Of a DNA stretch of 64,000 nucleotides, positions 53,213 to 61,690 are shown one piece after another. Every line of letters starts with the position of its first letter. Position 1 is the first letter of the stretch. The stretch comes from Hathewaya massiliensis (lineage in GTDB: Bacteria > Bacillota > Clostridia > Clostridiales > Clostridiaceae). Under the pieces are notes generated by a model, which ran no database searches, was not told where the DNA came from, and saw nothing but the letters and a program-made list of their open reading frames with translations. Position numbers and translations under genes: made by a program. The stretch covers positions 124,001 through 188,000 of the forward strand of contig NZ_CABFVD010000001.1 in NCBI RefSeq assembly GCF_902143515.1, in the 5' to 3' direction.

Positions 53213-54286
53213 CTAATCATTTATATTAGGAAAATAATTTAGCAATTCTTTTACAACTTCATCTTCCTTATCTAATTTCATTGCTTCTTTCATAAATTTT
53301 TCTGCATTTTCTAAATCCTTAATATTAAGATAACACATAACAATATTTGTACATATCTCTACATTCTTTATTGCTTCAAAGGCCTTTTCAAAAAAACTTA
53401 TAGCCTTATTAAATTCTCCTAAACTGGCATAATTTATTCCATATTCATTTAAAACTTCTATAACTGCATCATCTATAGATGATGCTTCATTTAAATAATA
53501 TATAGCCTTTTCAAAATTCCCTAAATTTCTATAAGCTACAGCTATATAATAGTATATATTAGGGCTATCACTATAATAATCTATTAAAGGAAGTAAACAT
53601 TTCAAAGCTTCTTCTGGCTCTTCCATAGTAAGCTCTTTTCCTTTATTAAATTGATTGATATTAAGTAAGAATTCTTTAAGTTCTGTTATTTCTTTTGTCT
53701 CTTTTCCTCCCATTTCTAAATAAGTATGTATGGAAACTAGTGCCTTTTCAAAATTCTTCTTATCTTTATGTGCTATAGCTTCATAAAGATAAGGTTTGGC
53801 ATAATTAGGTAGCTTTTTCCCTTCATCTATTACCTCAAATTCTTCATCTATGTAGTCTTCATCCAGAGAAATTAATTGCTGTAGTAGAATAAAAGTTTTA
53901 TCATATACCTCTTCTGACTTTTCAATATTTAAAAGCCCTTTTATTAAAATATAAGCTTCTTCATATTTTTTTTCTTTTATCTCATTAAAAACCCTATTTT
54001 TAATGAAATCAGCACTGTTTTCTATAGAATTTAAAATTTCTATATAGTCCTCATTATATTTAAATTCTTTATCTGCACCTAGTACATATGTCATTCCTTC
54101 TATAAAAGCTGATATTGGAACTTTGTCCATTTTGCCACCCTTACTTATATCTCCTATAATTGAAGTAGCTTTTATTGGTACATATATCTCTTTATTTATG
54201 TAATATTCTCCTAAATAATTTCCCTTTTTTAATTCTAAAAATAAAAGTTTTGAAAGTTCTTCTCTTACTTTTGATTTTATATCCAT
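53213..54286 (-). CDS. Tetratricopeptide-repeat protein
   Basis: A 357-residue soluble protein, no signal peptide. The C-terminal half holds TPR units such as YYIAVAYRNLGNFEKAIYYL and YGINYASLGEFNKAISFFEKA. The N-terminal 120 residues are a separate domain starting MDIKSKVREELSKLLFLELK. It is probably a protein-binding scaffold; the partner is unknown. It is 33 nt before the galU start, so probably co-transcribed. Confidence 0.8.
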   Translation of the reverse strand: MDIKSKVREELSKLLFLELKKGNYLGEYYINKEIYVPIKATSIIGDISKGGKMDKVPISAFIEGMTYVLGADKEFKYNEDYIEILNSIENSADFIKNRVFNEIKEKKYEEAYILIKGLLNIEKSEEVYDKTFILLQQLISLDEDYIDEEFEVIDEGKKLPNYAKPYLYEAIAHKDKKNFEKALVSIHTYLEMGGKETKEITELKEFLLNINQFNKGKELTMEEPEEALKCLLPLIDYYSDSPNIYYYIAVAYRNLGNFEKAIYYLNEASSIDDAVIEVLNEYGINYASLGEFNKAISFFEKAFEAIKNVEICTNIVMCYLNIKDLENAEKFMKEAMKLDKEDEVVKELLNYFPNIND

Positions 54287-54318
54287 ATTAATCCCTTTCT
54301 AAAATTGTAATTTATTTA

Positions 54319-54447
54319 AAAGCTAATCTATTACTTTTATATTTAGCTTTGTTAGATATTTTTGTCCATATGGTGGTTATACAATCACATATGAGCATTT
54401 TCATCTAATACAGCCTTATATTTTTATATAAATTATAGATTAGCTTT
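54319..54447. repeat. Nested palindrome containing inverted-repeat family 2 copy
   Basis: The outer arms 54319-54331 and 54435-54447 form a perfect 13-bp inverted repeat. Inside, 54343-54355 and the TCTAATACAGCC end near 54403-54415 are the imperfect ends of the same family as 16256-16312. The core from about 54346 matches that copy at about 38 of 47 nt. The whole could fold as one 129-nt hairpin in the pgcA-TPR spacer. Confidence 0.6.
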
Positions 54448-54462
54448 AATTTAAATACTATT

Positions 54463-56154
54463 TTACAACATATCTTCTATTAATTCTAATATTTTATTTT
54501 TTATAAGACTTAATTTAGCCTCAGCCTCCATAGTACCACTTCCCCTAGCAGCTAAATACACCTTTAGCTTCGGTTCCGTTCCTGAAGGACGTATTACAAA
54601 GGATGAGGAATCTTCTAATATAAACTTTAATACATTAGCCTTAGGTAACCTTAAAGTTTCTTCCTTATTATTAATATAATCATACCTTTTACCTACTTTA
54701 TAATCTTCTAGTGACTTTACTTTAAATTCTTTAAAAAGTTCTTGCTTATTTTCCCTGAAATTTTTCATTATAATTTTTATTTTATAATTTTCTTTTAAAT
54801 CATTAAAATTTAAGTATAAAAGTTCTTCTCTAAAATACCCATATTTATTATAAACCTCTTCTAACACATCTATCAAGGTTTTTCCTCTTTTTTGGTAATA
54901 TAAAACCATTTCAGCTATACTTAAAACAGCAATTACTCCATCCTTATCCTTAACAAAATTCCCTCTTAAATACCCTAAACTCTCTTCAAATCCAAGTATA
55001 AATTCTTCCTTGTTTTTTTCAATTTCTTTAATTTTTTCCCCTATATATTTAAATCCAGTTAAAGTTTCAATTATCTCTATATCTTTATGTTCTCCTATTA
55101 TTTCTTTAACTAAATCTGTTGTTACAATAGTTTTAATTACGTATTTCTTCTTTTCACTCTCTAAAGTATTGTTATTTAGAATATAGTATAGCAATAGAGT
55201 TCCGATTTCATTTCCTGTAAAAATCCTATACTCCTCATTGCATTTTACTGCTATACCAGCTCTATCACAATCTGGATCTGTTAATAAGATTAAGTCTGCA
55301 TTATTTTTTTTAGCTACTGATATAGGAATTTTATATGCTTCCTTTTCTTCTGGATTTGGATAAGGAAGTCCTGGAAAATCTCCATTAGGCTGATTTTGTA
55401 TTAAAATTAAATTTTTAAATCCACATTCTTCTAAAGTTCTTTTAACAATATTATTTCCAGCACCATATAGAGGAGAGTATACAATTTTTAATTCTTGTGC
55501 ATATCTTAAAGTATATTCATTTATAATTAGGGATTTTACATCTTCTATATATTCTTTAATTATATCATCATCAATAAAATTATATTGGTTTATGTTTTTA
55601 ACTTCTTTTATTTTGTTAAAATCCTTTACTTCTTCAATGCAATTTTTTATTTCTTTAGCCCTTTCTTCTGTTATTTGTACTCCAAATTCATTGTATATCT
55701 TATATCCATTGTACTCTTTAGGATTATGGGAAGCTGTTATAACAATACCTCCTATAAGATTTAATTTAGGTATTGTATAAGATAATAAAGGTGTAGGAGT
55801 AGGCTCTTTAAAGGTTAAAACCTCTATTTTATTTCCTTCAAAGACCTTTGCAGCTATTTCTGCAAAGTATTTGGAATTATTTCTAGTGTCATAGGCTATA
55901 GCAACCTTTCTATTTGTTTTAAAATTTTTATTTAAGTAATTACAATAGCCTTGAGTTATAATTTTTATAGTATACTCATTTATTCTGTTGGTTCCATAGC
56001 CCATTAGCCCCCTAACTCCACCGGTGCCAAAACTAAGTTCTTTTGAAAACCTGTCTTCTAATTCTTCATGGTTAACCTTCTTTAATTTCTCCTTTACCTT
56101 ATAATCTATATATTTAGAATTCATCCAATCACTGTACCTCTTTTTCCAACTCAT
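54463..56154 (-). CDS. pgcA: Phosphoglucomutase/phosphomannomutase
   Basis: Interconverts glucose-6-phosphate and glucose-1-phosphate, feeding galU. 563 residues from ATG 56154 (MSWKKRYSDWMNSK), chosen for GGAGGAATT upstream; the open frame to 56292 has no ribosome site. The active Ser loop is ITASHNPKEYNGYKIY, the metal loop LLTDPDCDRAGIA, the sugar loop GFEESLGYL and the phosphate loop RPSGTEPKLKVYL. The large size matches the YbbT/PgcA subfamily rather than E. coli Pgm. Confidence 0.94.
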   Translation of the reverse strand: MSWKKRYSDWMNSKYIDYKVKEKLKKVNHEELEDRFSKELSFGTGGVRGLMGYGTNRINEYTIKIITQGYCNYLNKNFKTNRKVAIAYDTRNNSKYFAEIAAKVFEGNKIEVLTFKEPTPTPLLSYTIPKLNLIGGIVITASHNPKEYNGYKIYNEFGVQITEERAKEIKNCIEEVKDFNKIKEVKNINQYNFIDDDIIKEYIEDVKSLIINEYTLRYAQELKIVYSPLYGAGNNIVKRTLEECGFKNLILIQNQPNGDFPGLPYPNPEEKEAYKIPISVAKKNNADLILLTDPDCDRAGIAVKCNEEYRIFTGNEIGTLLLYYILNNNTLESEKKKYVIKTIVTTDLVKEIIGEHKDIEIIETLTGFKYIGEKIKEIEKNKEEFILGFEESLGYLRGNFVKDKDGVIAVLSIAEMVLYYQKRGKTLIDVLEEVYNKYGYFREELLYLNFNDLKENYKIKIIMKNFRENKQELFKEFKVKSLEDYKVGKRYDYINNKEETLRLPKANVLKFILEDSSSFVIRPSGTEPKLKVYLAARGSGTMEAEAKLSLIKNKILELIEDML

Positions 56155-56355
56155 ATAATTCCTCCAAAATATTATTACATAATACTTTATATGAATTATT
56201 AAGATTTTTGATACTTTAAATAATATGATAAACATAGTTCTTGACTTCAAAGGAAGTGTTCCAGTGGATACAATGGAATAAAATTCATCCATAATATTTC
56301 ATATTTTAATATTTTAAATCCTATATTTTTATATGAAAATATGATTATTCATATA

Positions 56356-56408
56356 AAAAGCACACTTCTCTAAACCTTATTCCTCTATAGTTTAGAAAGT
56401 GTACTTTT
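56356..56408 (-). terminator. Terminator after L25/Ctc gene
   Basis: Arms 56356-56374 and 56390-56408 pair with one mismatch and a small bulge, with T-rich sequence on the minus strand. The 308-bp gap 56155-56462 otherwise holds the pgcA upstream region, where I found no convincing promoter. Confidence 0.7.
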
Positions 56409-56462
56409 AAATGTATAATTAAGTTTTATTACTAATTATTAAATCATGGTTTAAAGTGAATT

Positions 56463-57050
56463 TTATTTTTCTTCCTCTGCTTCTTCTTCTTTTTCGTCTA
56501 AAGCAAAATTATTATGAGTTACCATAGCAATAACTGAATCCATCGGTTCTACAAAAGATAGTTCCTCTGATACTTCTAAATCTGATATCCTAAATATGTC
56601 TCCTGTATCAAATTTAGATAAATCTACTTTAAAACTCTTAGGTATCTCATCTGCTCTACACTCTACTTTTATAGAATTTTTCTCTTTTTGTAATATTCCC
56701 CCCTTACTAGTAACTGCACCTTCGCCTATAAAATTAATTGGAACCTCTGTAGTTATTTTTTGATCCAAATTTACATTTTCAAAATCCACATGCAATATTG
56801 AATTATTAACAGGTTCTCTTTGGATTTCTTTTATTAAAACCTTTGTTGGTTTTCCTTCAACTACTACATCTATTATACCATGTTCCCCATGTGTTCTTAT
56901 GCTTCTGTTAAGTTCTATTTCTCCTACTTCAAACATAAAACTATTTATAGCTTTTCCATAAAGTATTCCTGGAATTTTACCTTCTCTTCTTTCTTTCTTT
57001 GCATATTTATTACATTTCTTTTCTCTTTTTCTTATAACTAAATTTTCCAC
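56463..57050 (-). CDS. rplY: Ribosomal protein L25/general stress protein Ctc
   Basis: Binds 5S rRNA in the large ribosomal subunit. 195 residues from GTG 57050 after GGAGG. The N-terminal L25 domain (GKIPGILYGKAINSFMFEVG) is followed by the TL5/Ctc C-terminal domain (TTEVPINFIGEGAVTSKGG), and a very acidic tail rich in Glu. It is divergent from the decarboxylase gene and probably monocistronic. Confidence 0.94.
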   Translation of the reverse strand: MENLVIRKREKKCNKYAKKERREGKIPGILYGKAINSFMFEVGEIELNRSIRTHGEHGIIDVVVEGKPTKVLIKEIQREPVNNSILHVDFENVNLDQKITTEVPINFIGEGAVTSKGGILQKEKNSIKVECRADEIPKSFKVDLSKFDTGDIFRISDLEVSEELSFVEPMDSVIAMVTHNNFALDEKEEEAEEEK

Positions 57051-57184
57051 AATAATTCCTCCTAAAAGAATTAATTTCTATTTTAAATTCTTAACAACTA
57101 AAAGGAATTTTATTCATTATTATAATAAAAAAACATAAATTGAAGATACTAAGTATTATTAAAAGTAAAAGGTGGGTGTTGTCA

Positions 57185-58648
57185 GTGTATAAATTAAATC
57201 AAATGGAAACTCCCTTATTTGATGCCTTAATGGAATATGTTAATAGGGATACTATTCCCTTTCACGTGCCAGGTCATAAAAAAGGGGTAGGTGTAGATGA
57301 TGTGTTTAAAAATTTTATTGGAGAAAATGCTTTTAAAATAGATGTAACTGTTTTTAAATTAGTAGATAGCTTGCATCATCCAACAGGGCCTATAAAAAAA
57401 GCCCAGGAATTAGCAGCAGATGCTTATGGTTCAGATGCAGCTTTCTTCTCTATTCATGGAACCTCTGGTGCTATACAAGCAATGATAATGTCAGTTGTAG
57501 GTGAAGGTGAAAAAATAATTATACCTAGAAACGTACATAAATCTGTTACAGCGGGCATTATATTAAGTGGTGCAATTCCTGTTTATATGCAACCAGAGCT
57601 AGATAAGAATTTAGGCGTTGCTCATGGTGTTACTCCTGAAACTGTTAAAACCACTTTAGATGCTCATCCGGATGCTAAAGCTGTTTTAATAATAAATCCA
57701 ACCTATTATGGAGTTGCAACCGATATAAAATCCATAGCTGAAATAGTTCATAAGTATAATATTCCCCTAATAGTAGATGAGGCTCACGGCCCTCACCTAA
57801 AGTTTAACGAAAAACTTCCAATAAGTGCTATGGAAGCTGGTGCTGATATATGTGCTCAATCTACCCATAAGATAATAGGATCTCTTACTCAAAGTTCTCT
57901 TCTCCAAGTTAGATCTGAAAGAGTTAATGTAGGTAGGGTAAAACAAATCTTAAGCTTACTTCAAACTACTTCCCCTTCCTATATAATTATGGCTTCTTTG
58001 GATTGTGCAAGAAGACAAATTGCTATACATGGAAAAGAACTTTTAGATAAAACTATAGATCTTGCAAATTATGCTCGATACCAAATTAATAATATTCCTG
58101 GATTCTACTGTTTTGGTGAAGAAGTTTTAGGAAAACCAGGTGCCTATGCCTTTGATCCTACTAAAATAACAATTACCTGTAGAGATCTTGGAATTACTGG
58201 CTATGAATTAGATATGATTTTATCAGAAAAATATCATATTCAAATGGAGTTATCAGATTTCTATAGTGTATTAGCTGTTGGTTCTTTTGGAGATACTAGG
58301 GAAGGAATTGATAAATTAATAAGTGCATTAAAAGAAATTAGTTCCGAATACCATGGAAAAGGAAAAATTGTATCTGACTTTATAGATATACCTCCAATTC
58401 CTGAACAAATAAAGAATCCTCGTGAAGCTTTTAATAGCATAAAGGAATCTATCAAACTTGCTGACAGCATAAATAGAGTAAGTGGGGAATTTTTAATGGC
58501 TTATCCTCCAGGAATACCTGTCTTATGCCCTGGTGAAATAATAACTACAGAAATCATTAAATATGTTGATGATCTTAAAAAAGTTGGTTTATATGTTCAA
58601 GGTACGGAAGATCCAACTGTTGAAAATATAAAAGTTGTTATAGATTAA
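57185..58648 (+). CDS. Orn/Lys/Arg decarboxylase-family PLP enzyme
   Basis: About 488 residues. Fold-type I decarboxylase with PFHVPGHKKG near the N-terminus and the PLP block DEAHGPH, then STHKIIGSLTQSS with the Schiff-base Lys near 229. It is short, like Bacillus SpeA/YaaO, lacking the N-terminal wing domain of E. coli enzymes. The substrate (Arg, Lys or Orn) cannot be read from sequence. GTG 57185 is chosen because GGTGGG lies 8 nt upstream; the ATG at 57140 has no site. Confidence 0.9.
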   Translation: MYKLNQMETPLFDALMEYVNRDTIPFHVPGHKKGVGVDDVFKNFIGENAFKIDVTVFKLVDSLHHPTGPIKKAQELAADAYGSDAAFFSIHGTSGAIQAMIMSVVGEGEKIIIPRNVHKSVTAGIILSGAIPVYMQPELDKNLGVAHGVTPETVKTTLDAHPDAKAVLIINPTYYGVATDIKSIAEIVHKYNIPLIVDEAHGPHLKFNEKLPISAMEAGADICAQSTHKIIGSLTQSSLLQVRSERVNVGRVKQILSLLQTTSPSYIIMASLDCARRQIAIHGKELLDKTIDLANYARYQINNIPGFYCFGEEVLGKPGAYAFDPTKITITCRDLGITGYELDMILSEKYHIQMELSDFYSVLAVGSFGDTREGIDKLISALKEISSEYHGKGKIVSDFIDIPPIPEQIKNPREAFNSIKESIKLADSINRVSGEFLMAYPPGIPVLCPGEIITTEIIKYVDDLKKVGLYVQGTEDPTVENIKVVID

Positions 58649-58661
58649 TAAAGATATTGCT

Positions 58662-58762
58662 AAGCTTCATAGGTAATTTATATTTCCCTAAAGGGAATCA
58701 GGCAGCGACAGAAATAATTAGAAAATTAAACTTCATAAATAATTTTATTTCTACTGAAGCTT
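58662..58762. repeat. Nested inverted repeat after decarboxylase gene
   Basis: The outer arms AAGCTTCA (58662-58669) and TGAAGCTT (58755-58762) enclose two inner hairpins: TTCCC-TAAA-GGGAA near 58683-58696, and AGAAATAATT with AATTTTATTTCT near 58709-58752. It has no coding frame. It is a possible structured RNA 3' end or small mobile palindrome, distinct from families 1 and 2. Confidence 0.45.
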
Positions 58763-58785
58763 AAGAATTGCTGTAAAAAATAATA

Positions 58786-58832
58786 AAAACCATGCATAAT
58801 AATGAGATAAGCTCCCTTTTATGCATGGTTTT
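58786..58832. terminator. Terminator after decarboxylase gene
   Basis: Arms 58786-58798 and 58820-58832 form a perfect 13-bp stem with AAAA/TTTT ends, usable in both directions. It lies between convergent genes. Confidence 0.82.
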
Positions 58833-58874
58833 GTGGACTATACTTAGTAAGTATTTATTTTATAGAAACTTAAT

Positions 58875-59714
58875 CTATCTTAAAGATTGAAGTCTTCCTT
58901 CTATATTATCTTTCTCTATGTTCTTAAGATGTCTTTCATACTGAGACTTATTCATATAAATTACAGATTCATAAGTATTCAATATTTTAATATAATACAA
59001 AACTGTGTATTCTAATTTATTTAACAATATCATATTATCTGATTTTAATTTTACTTTTAATTTCTTCTTATATTTTTTTAGCTTATCATATATTTCATTG
59101 TAAAGATGCTTTCCTGTTAAAAGATGTCTTACTTTCATAAAGTTATTCACTAAAACACTCATGTAAGATTCATAAATTTCTTCCACAAAAGCCTCATCAA
59201 TTTTACCTTTTGACTCTAGGAGCTCTGAAGTAGTAGAAAGTAATGCTCTCATAGACTCATTTGTTTCTTTTCTAAGAGCGTAAAATTCTTTTATTATTTT
59301 TTCAAGTTCCACTGTTTCTCTCTCTTTTAATATACTTTCTTTGTTTAAAATAATAAAAGCTTTCTTCATATCCTGAAAATCTTGTTCATCTTTTCTTAGA
59401 TCACCTTCTACCTTTAGTGCCCTATTCAAGCAAATGGTACTCTCATCATCACATAAAACCTCTGCAAAATATGATAATTTAACTAACTCTCTTAAAGTAT
59501 TTATATCTTCAACTTTATTATAATTAGAATCAAAAAATATACTCCCTGAAATCTCTCCTGATATATTGGCTAAGAATCTTTTATAGAAAATAGCTTCCCT
59601 GTATAATTTTCCTTTTACTTCTATGGTAGATGAAACTTTTATTTTTTCGCCAAATTTTGAGTGCTTTTTTAACTGTTCTTGTTCCTCTTTTGAAGCTAAT
59701 TTATAGAATCCCAT
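58875..59714 (-). CDS. Unrecognised helical protein
   Basis: 279 residues, soluble, no signal peptide or membrane helix. The first 130 residues are mixed; residues about 130-279 are strongly helical and charged (for example KKYKKKLKVKLKSDN), suggesting coiled-coil or helical bundle. There are two Cys in CDDESTICLN, no enzyme motif. I do not recognise the family. ATG 59714 follows AGGAGGA. It is flanked by a terminator downstream and the FMN enzyme gene upstream, 100 bp away, so it may stand alone. Confidence 0.7.
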   Translation of the reverse strand: MGFYKLASKEEQEQLKKHSKFGEKIKVSSTIEVKGKLYREAIFYKRFLANISGEISGSIFFDSNYNKVEDINTLRELVKLSYFAEVLCDDESTICLNRALKVEGDLRKDEQDFQDMKKAFIILNKESILKERETVELEKIIKEFYALRKETNESMRALLSTTSELLESKGKIDEAFVEEIYESYMSVLVNNFMKVRHLLTGKHLYNEIYDKLKKYKKKLKVKLKSDNMILLNKLEYTVLYYIKILNTYESVIYMNKSQYERHLKNIEKDNIEGRLQSLR

Positions 59715-59814
59715 CCTTTGTCCTCCTAATATAACTCTATTTTATATTATAACTAAGTGTAGCCTTTAATTAGTTATAATGGAGTTTATCTATTAAAAAT
59801 ATTTAATTAAACTT

Positions 59815-60837
59815 TTATTTAGATTTATAAATTATTCTTTCATCTATATCACTTATAGAATTGCATCCTGTTAAAATCATGGCAGACTTTAACTCACCCT
59901 TAATTTTATCTAAATATGCCTTTACTCCCTCTACTTCTCCACCAAAAGAACTCCAAACAAAAGGTCTTCCTATAAGAACTGCATCGGCCCCTAAAGCTAT
60001 CATTTTAAGCACATCTACCCCTGTTCTTATACCACCATCAGCCAAAATCTTAACCTTACCCTTAGCCACTTTAGCTATTTCAGGTAAAACCTCAGCTACC
60101 CCTGGTGTATGATCTAAAACCCTTCCTCCATGATTTGATACTACTATAGCACTAGCCCCAGCTTTTATAGCTAGTTTAGCTTCATCTGCTGTCATTATAC
60201 CTTTTATAATAAAAGGTAGCTTTGTGCTAGTAACTATTTCTTTTATTTCCTCTAAATTTTTTGGCATAACAGGTTTTCCATGTAATGCTAAGGTTATAAG
60301 TCCGCATGCATCTATATCCATTCCAACAGCAAAAACTCCAGCCTTTTCTGCAAGCTTAATTTTACTTATTACATTACTATTTTCCCAAGGCTTTATAAAA
60401 GCAATACCTCTTCCTTCTCTCTTTTTTAACTCTTCTAAGTTAGTAACTAAAAAAGAGTCTACTGCTGTGTCTCCTACCATTGGATAAACCCCTGATTGTA
60501 GGCAGCCATCTATTATCCAAGATATATACTCTTCCTCTGTAAATTTCCCACCCATATTTAAAGTAGTACCTGATACAGGTGCTGCAAAAACCGGAAGACT
60601 CATGTTCCTTCCAAAAAGTTTTATTTCCATACTAGGATCTTTAGCATCATGTATTGTTCTCATATTTAATTTAATTTTTGCAAGACTTTCTACATTTTCT
60701 TTAAAAGAGGAAGCTGTAGAAAGGCCACCCATTCCTGGAACTTCTCCTTCACAAGCAACTCCATTACACACCTTACATACCTTGCAACTACCATTGAGAT
60801 TCTCTCTTGCCTCTTTTAAAATTTCTTTATAATTCAT
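59815..60837 (-). CDS. FMN-dependent alpha-hydroxyacid oxidase/dehydrogenase family enzyme
   Basis: 340 residues, TIM-barrel flavoprotein related to lactate/glycolate oxidases. The active His region is VVSNHGGRVLDHTPG, the FMN phosphate loop ILADGGIRTGVDVLKMIALGADAVLIGRP, and PFIIKGIMTADEA holds the conserved Lys. An N-terminal Cys cluster CKVCKVCNGVACEG is not part of classic lactate oxidases and may bind metal or act in redox. In an anaerobe it more likely works as a dehydrogenase with another electron acceptor. The substrate is unknown. Confidence 0.88.
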   Translation of the reverse strand: MNYKEILKEARENLNGSCKVCKVCNGVACEGEVPGMGGLSTASSFKENVESLAKIKLNMRTIHDAKDPSMEIKLFGRNMSLPVFAAPVSGTTLNMGGKFTEEEYISWIIDGCLQSGVYPMVGDTAVDSFLVTNLEELKKREGRGIAFIKPWENSNVISKIKLAEKAGVFAVGMDIDACGLITLALHGKPVMPKNLEEIKEIVTSTKLPFIIKGIMTADEAKLAIKAGASAIVVSNHGGRVLDHTPGVAEVLPEIAKVAKGKVKILADGGIRTGVDVLKMIALGADAVLIGRPFVWSSFGGEVEGVKAYLDKIKGELKSAMILTGCNSISDIDERIIYKSK

Positions 60838-60957
60838 AATATACCCCCGTTACAAAAAATCTATAAAAATCTATAAATTAAAAAGTTTTGTTTATTTCCT
60901 ACTTCATAATGTACCATTTAGCGGAAGCTATTTTGGTTTTATATAATCACATATATT

Positions 60958-61452
60958 CTATATTATATCATTAATTTTTATATTCTTTTTATATTCTTTT
61001 AAAAATTCCTTTATGTTTTTCTCTGTAAATACTTTAATGCCATTTTTTATAAGCAATTCTGCTGTTACTCCATTACCAAGTATTTTATTTCCATTAAAAT
61101 TCCCATCATATATTTCACCATATCCACAAGAGGGACTTTTAGCTTTTAAAATTGCCAATTTACAATTATTATTCTTAGCAATTTCTAGAGTCTTATGGGC
61201 ACCTTTTAAAAAATTTTCTGAACAATCTTTGCCACTTTTTGATATTACCTTTGCTCTTCCTTTCAATACATCTTCTCCAGTGCCTCTAACTATCTCACTT
61301 GGTTCTCTTGGTGTACTCATACCACCAATTTCCTCTGGACAAACTAGCACAACTTCTTCTTCTTTTAAAATTTCTTTAAGTTCTTTTAAATAGTTATTTT
61401 CTCCATTGTACTTGCAGTTTACACCATATAAACAAGCACTAACCAATATCAT
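60958..61452 (-). CDS. DUF523 family protein (YbbK-like)
   Basis: 164 residues. Begins MILVSACLYGVNCKYNG and has CPEEIGGMSTPREPSEIV and AILKAKSPSCGYGEIYDG, all DUF523 hallmarks. The conserved Cys residues (CLYG.NCKY, SPSCG) suggest a metal or redox site, but no function is established. It is preceded by a 238-bp gap that holds repeat elements. Confidence 0.88.
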   Translation of the reverse strand: MILVSACLYGVNCKYNGENNYLKELKEILKEEEVVLVCPEEIGGMSTPREPSEIVRGTGEDVLKGRAKVISKSGKDCSENFLKGAHKTLEIAKNNNCKLAILKAKSPSCGYGEIYDGNFNGNKILGNGVTAELLIKNGIKVFTEKNIKEFLKEYKKNIKINDII

Positions 61453-61477
61453 TTTCTATCACCATTCCTTAGAAATA

Positions 61478-61684
61478 CTTATCTATGGCATAACAGTCCT
61501 TACTACCACTTTTAATAATGTGAGAGTATTAGAACCCTTAGTCATAGAACAGGGTTCTCACCTTAAGGAAACTCGTACCAATCACCAATGCGGAAATTGG
61601 AAATCCTTATGCTGAAACATAACTGCCCTAATTCTCCAACTTTGAGAGAAGTGGGGAAATTAGGGCTAATAGTCATGGTATAAA
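61478..61684. repeat. Inverted-repeat family 1, double or composite copy
   Basis: The left part (61478-61557) starts TTATCTATGGCATAAC and contains GAGTATTAGAA with AGTCATAGAA, matching the end of the 75-bp copy at 30419. The right part (about 61625-61684) has a hairpin GCCCTAATT / AATTAGGGC and ends AGTCATGG-TATAAA. AGAACCC / GGGTTCT is a further internal stem. It fills almost all the gap between mutS2 and the DUF523 gene. Confidence 0.5.
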
Positions 61685-61690
61685 CTTCAC

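Noticed and set aside
56155-56292. Upstream extension of the phosphoglucomutase frame
   Set aside because: The extra 46 residues are not family sequence and lack a ribosome site; ATG 56154 has GGAGGAATT before it.
60924-60957. Third copy of inverted-repeat family 2
   Set aside because: It shares only a stretch like TATAATCACATAT with the other copies and lacks both ends; in such AT-rich DNA this is too weak.
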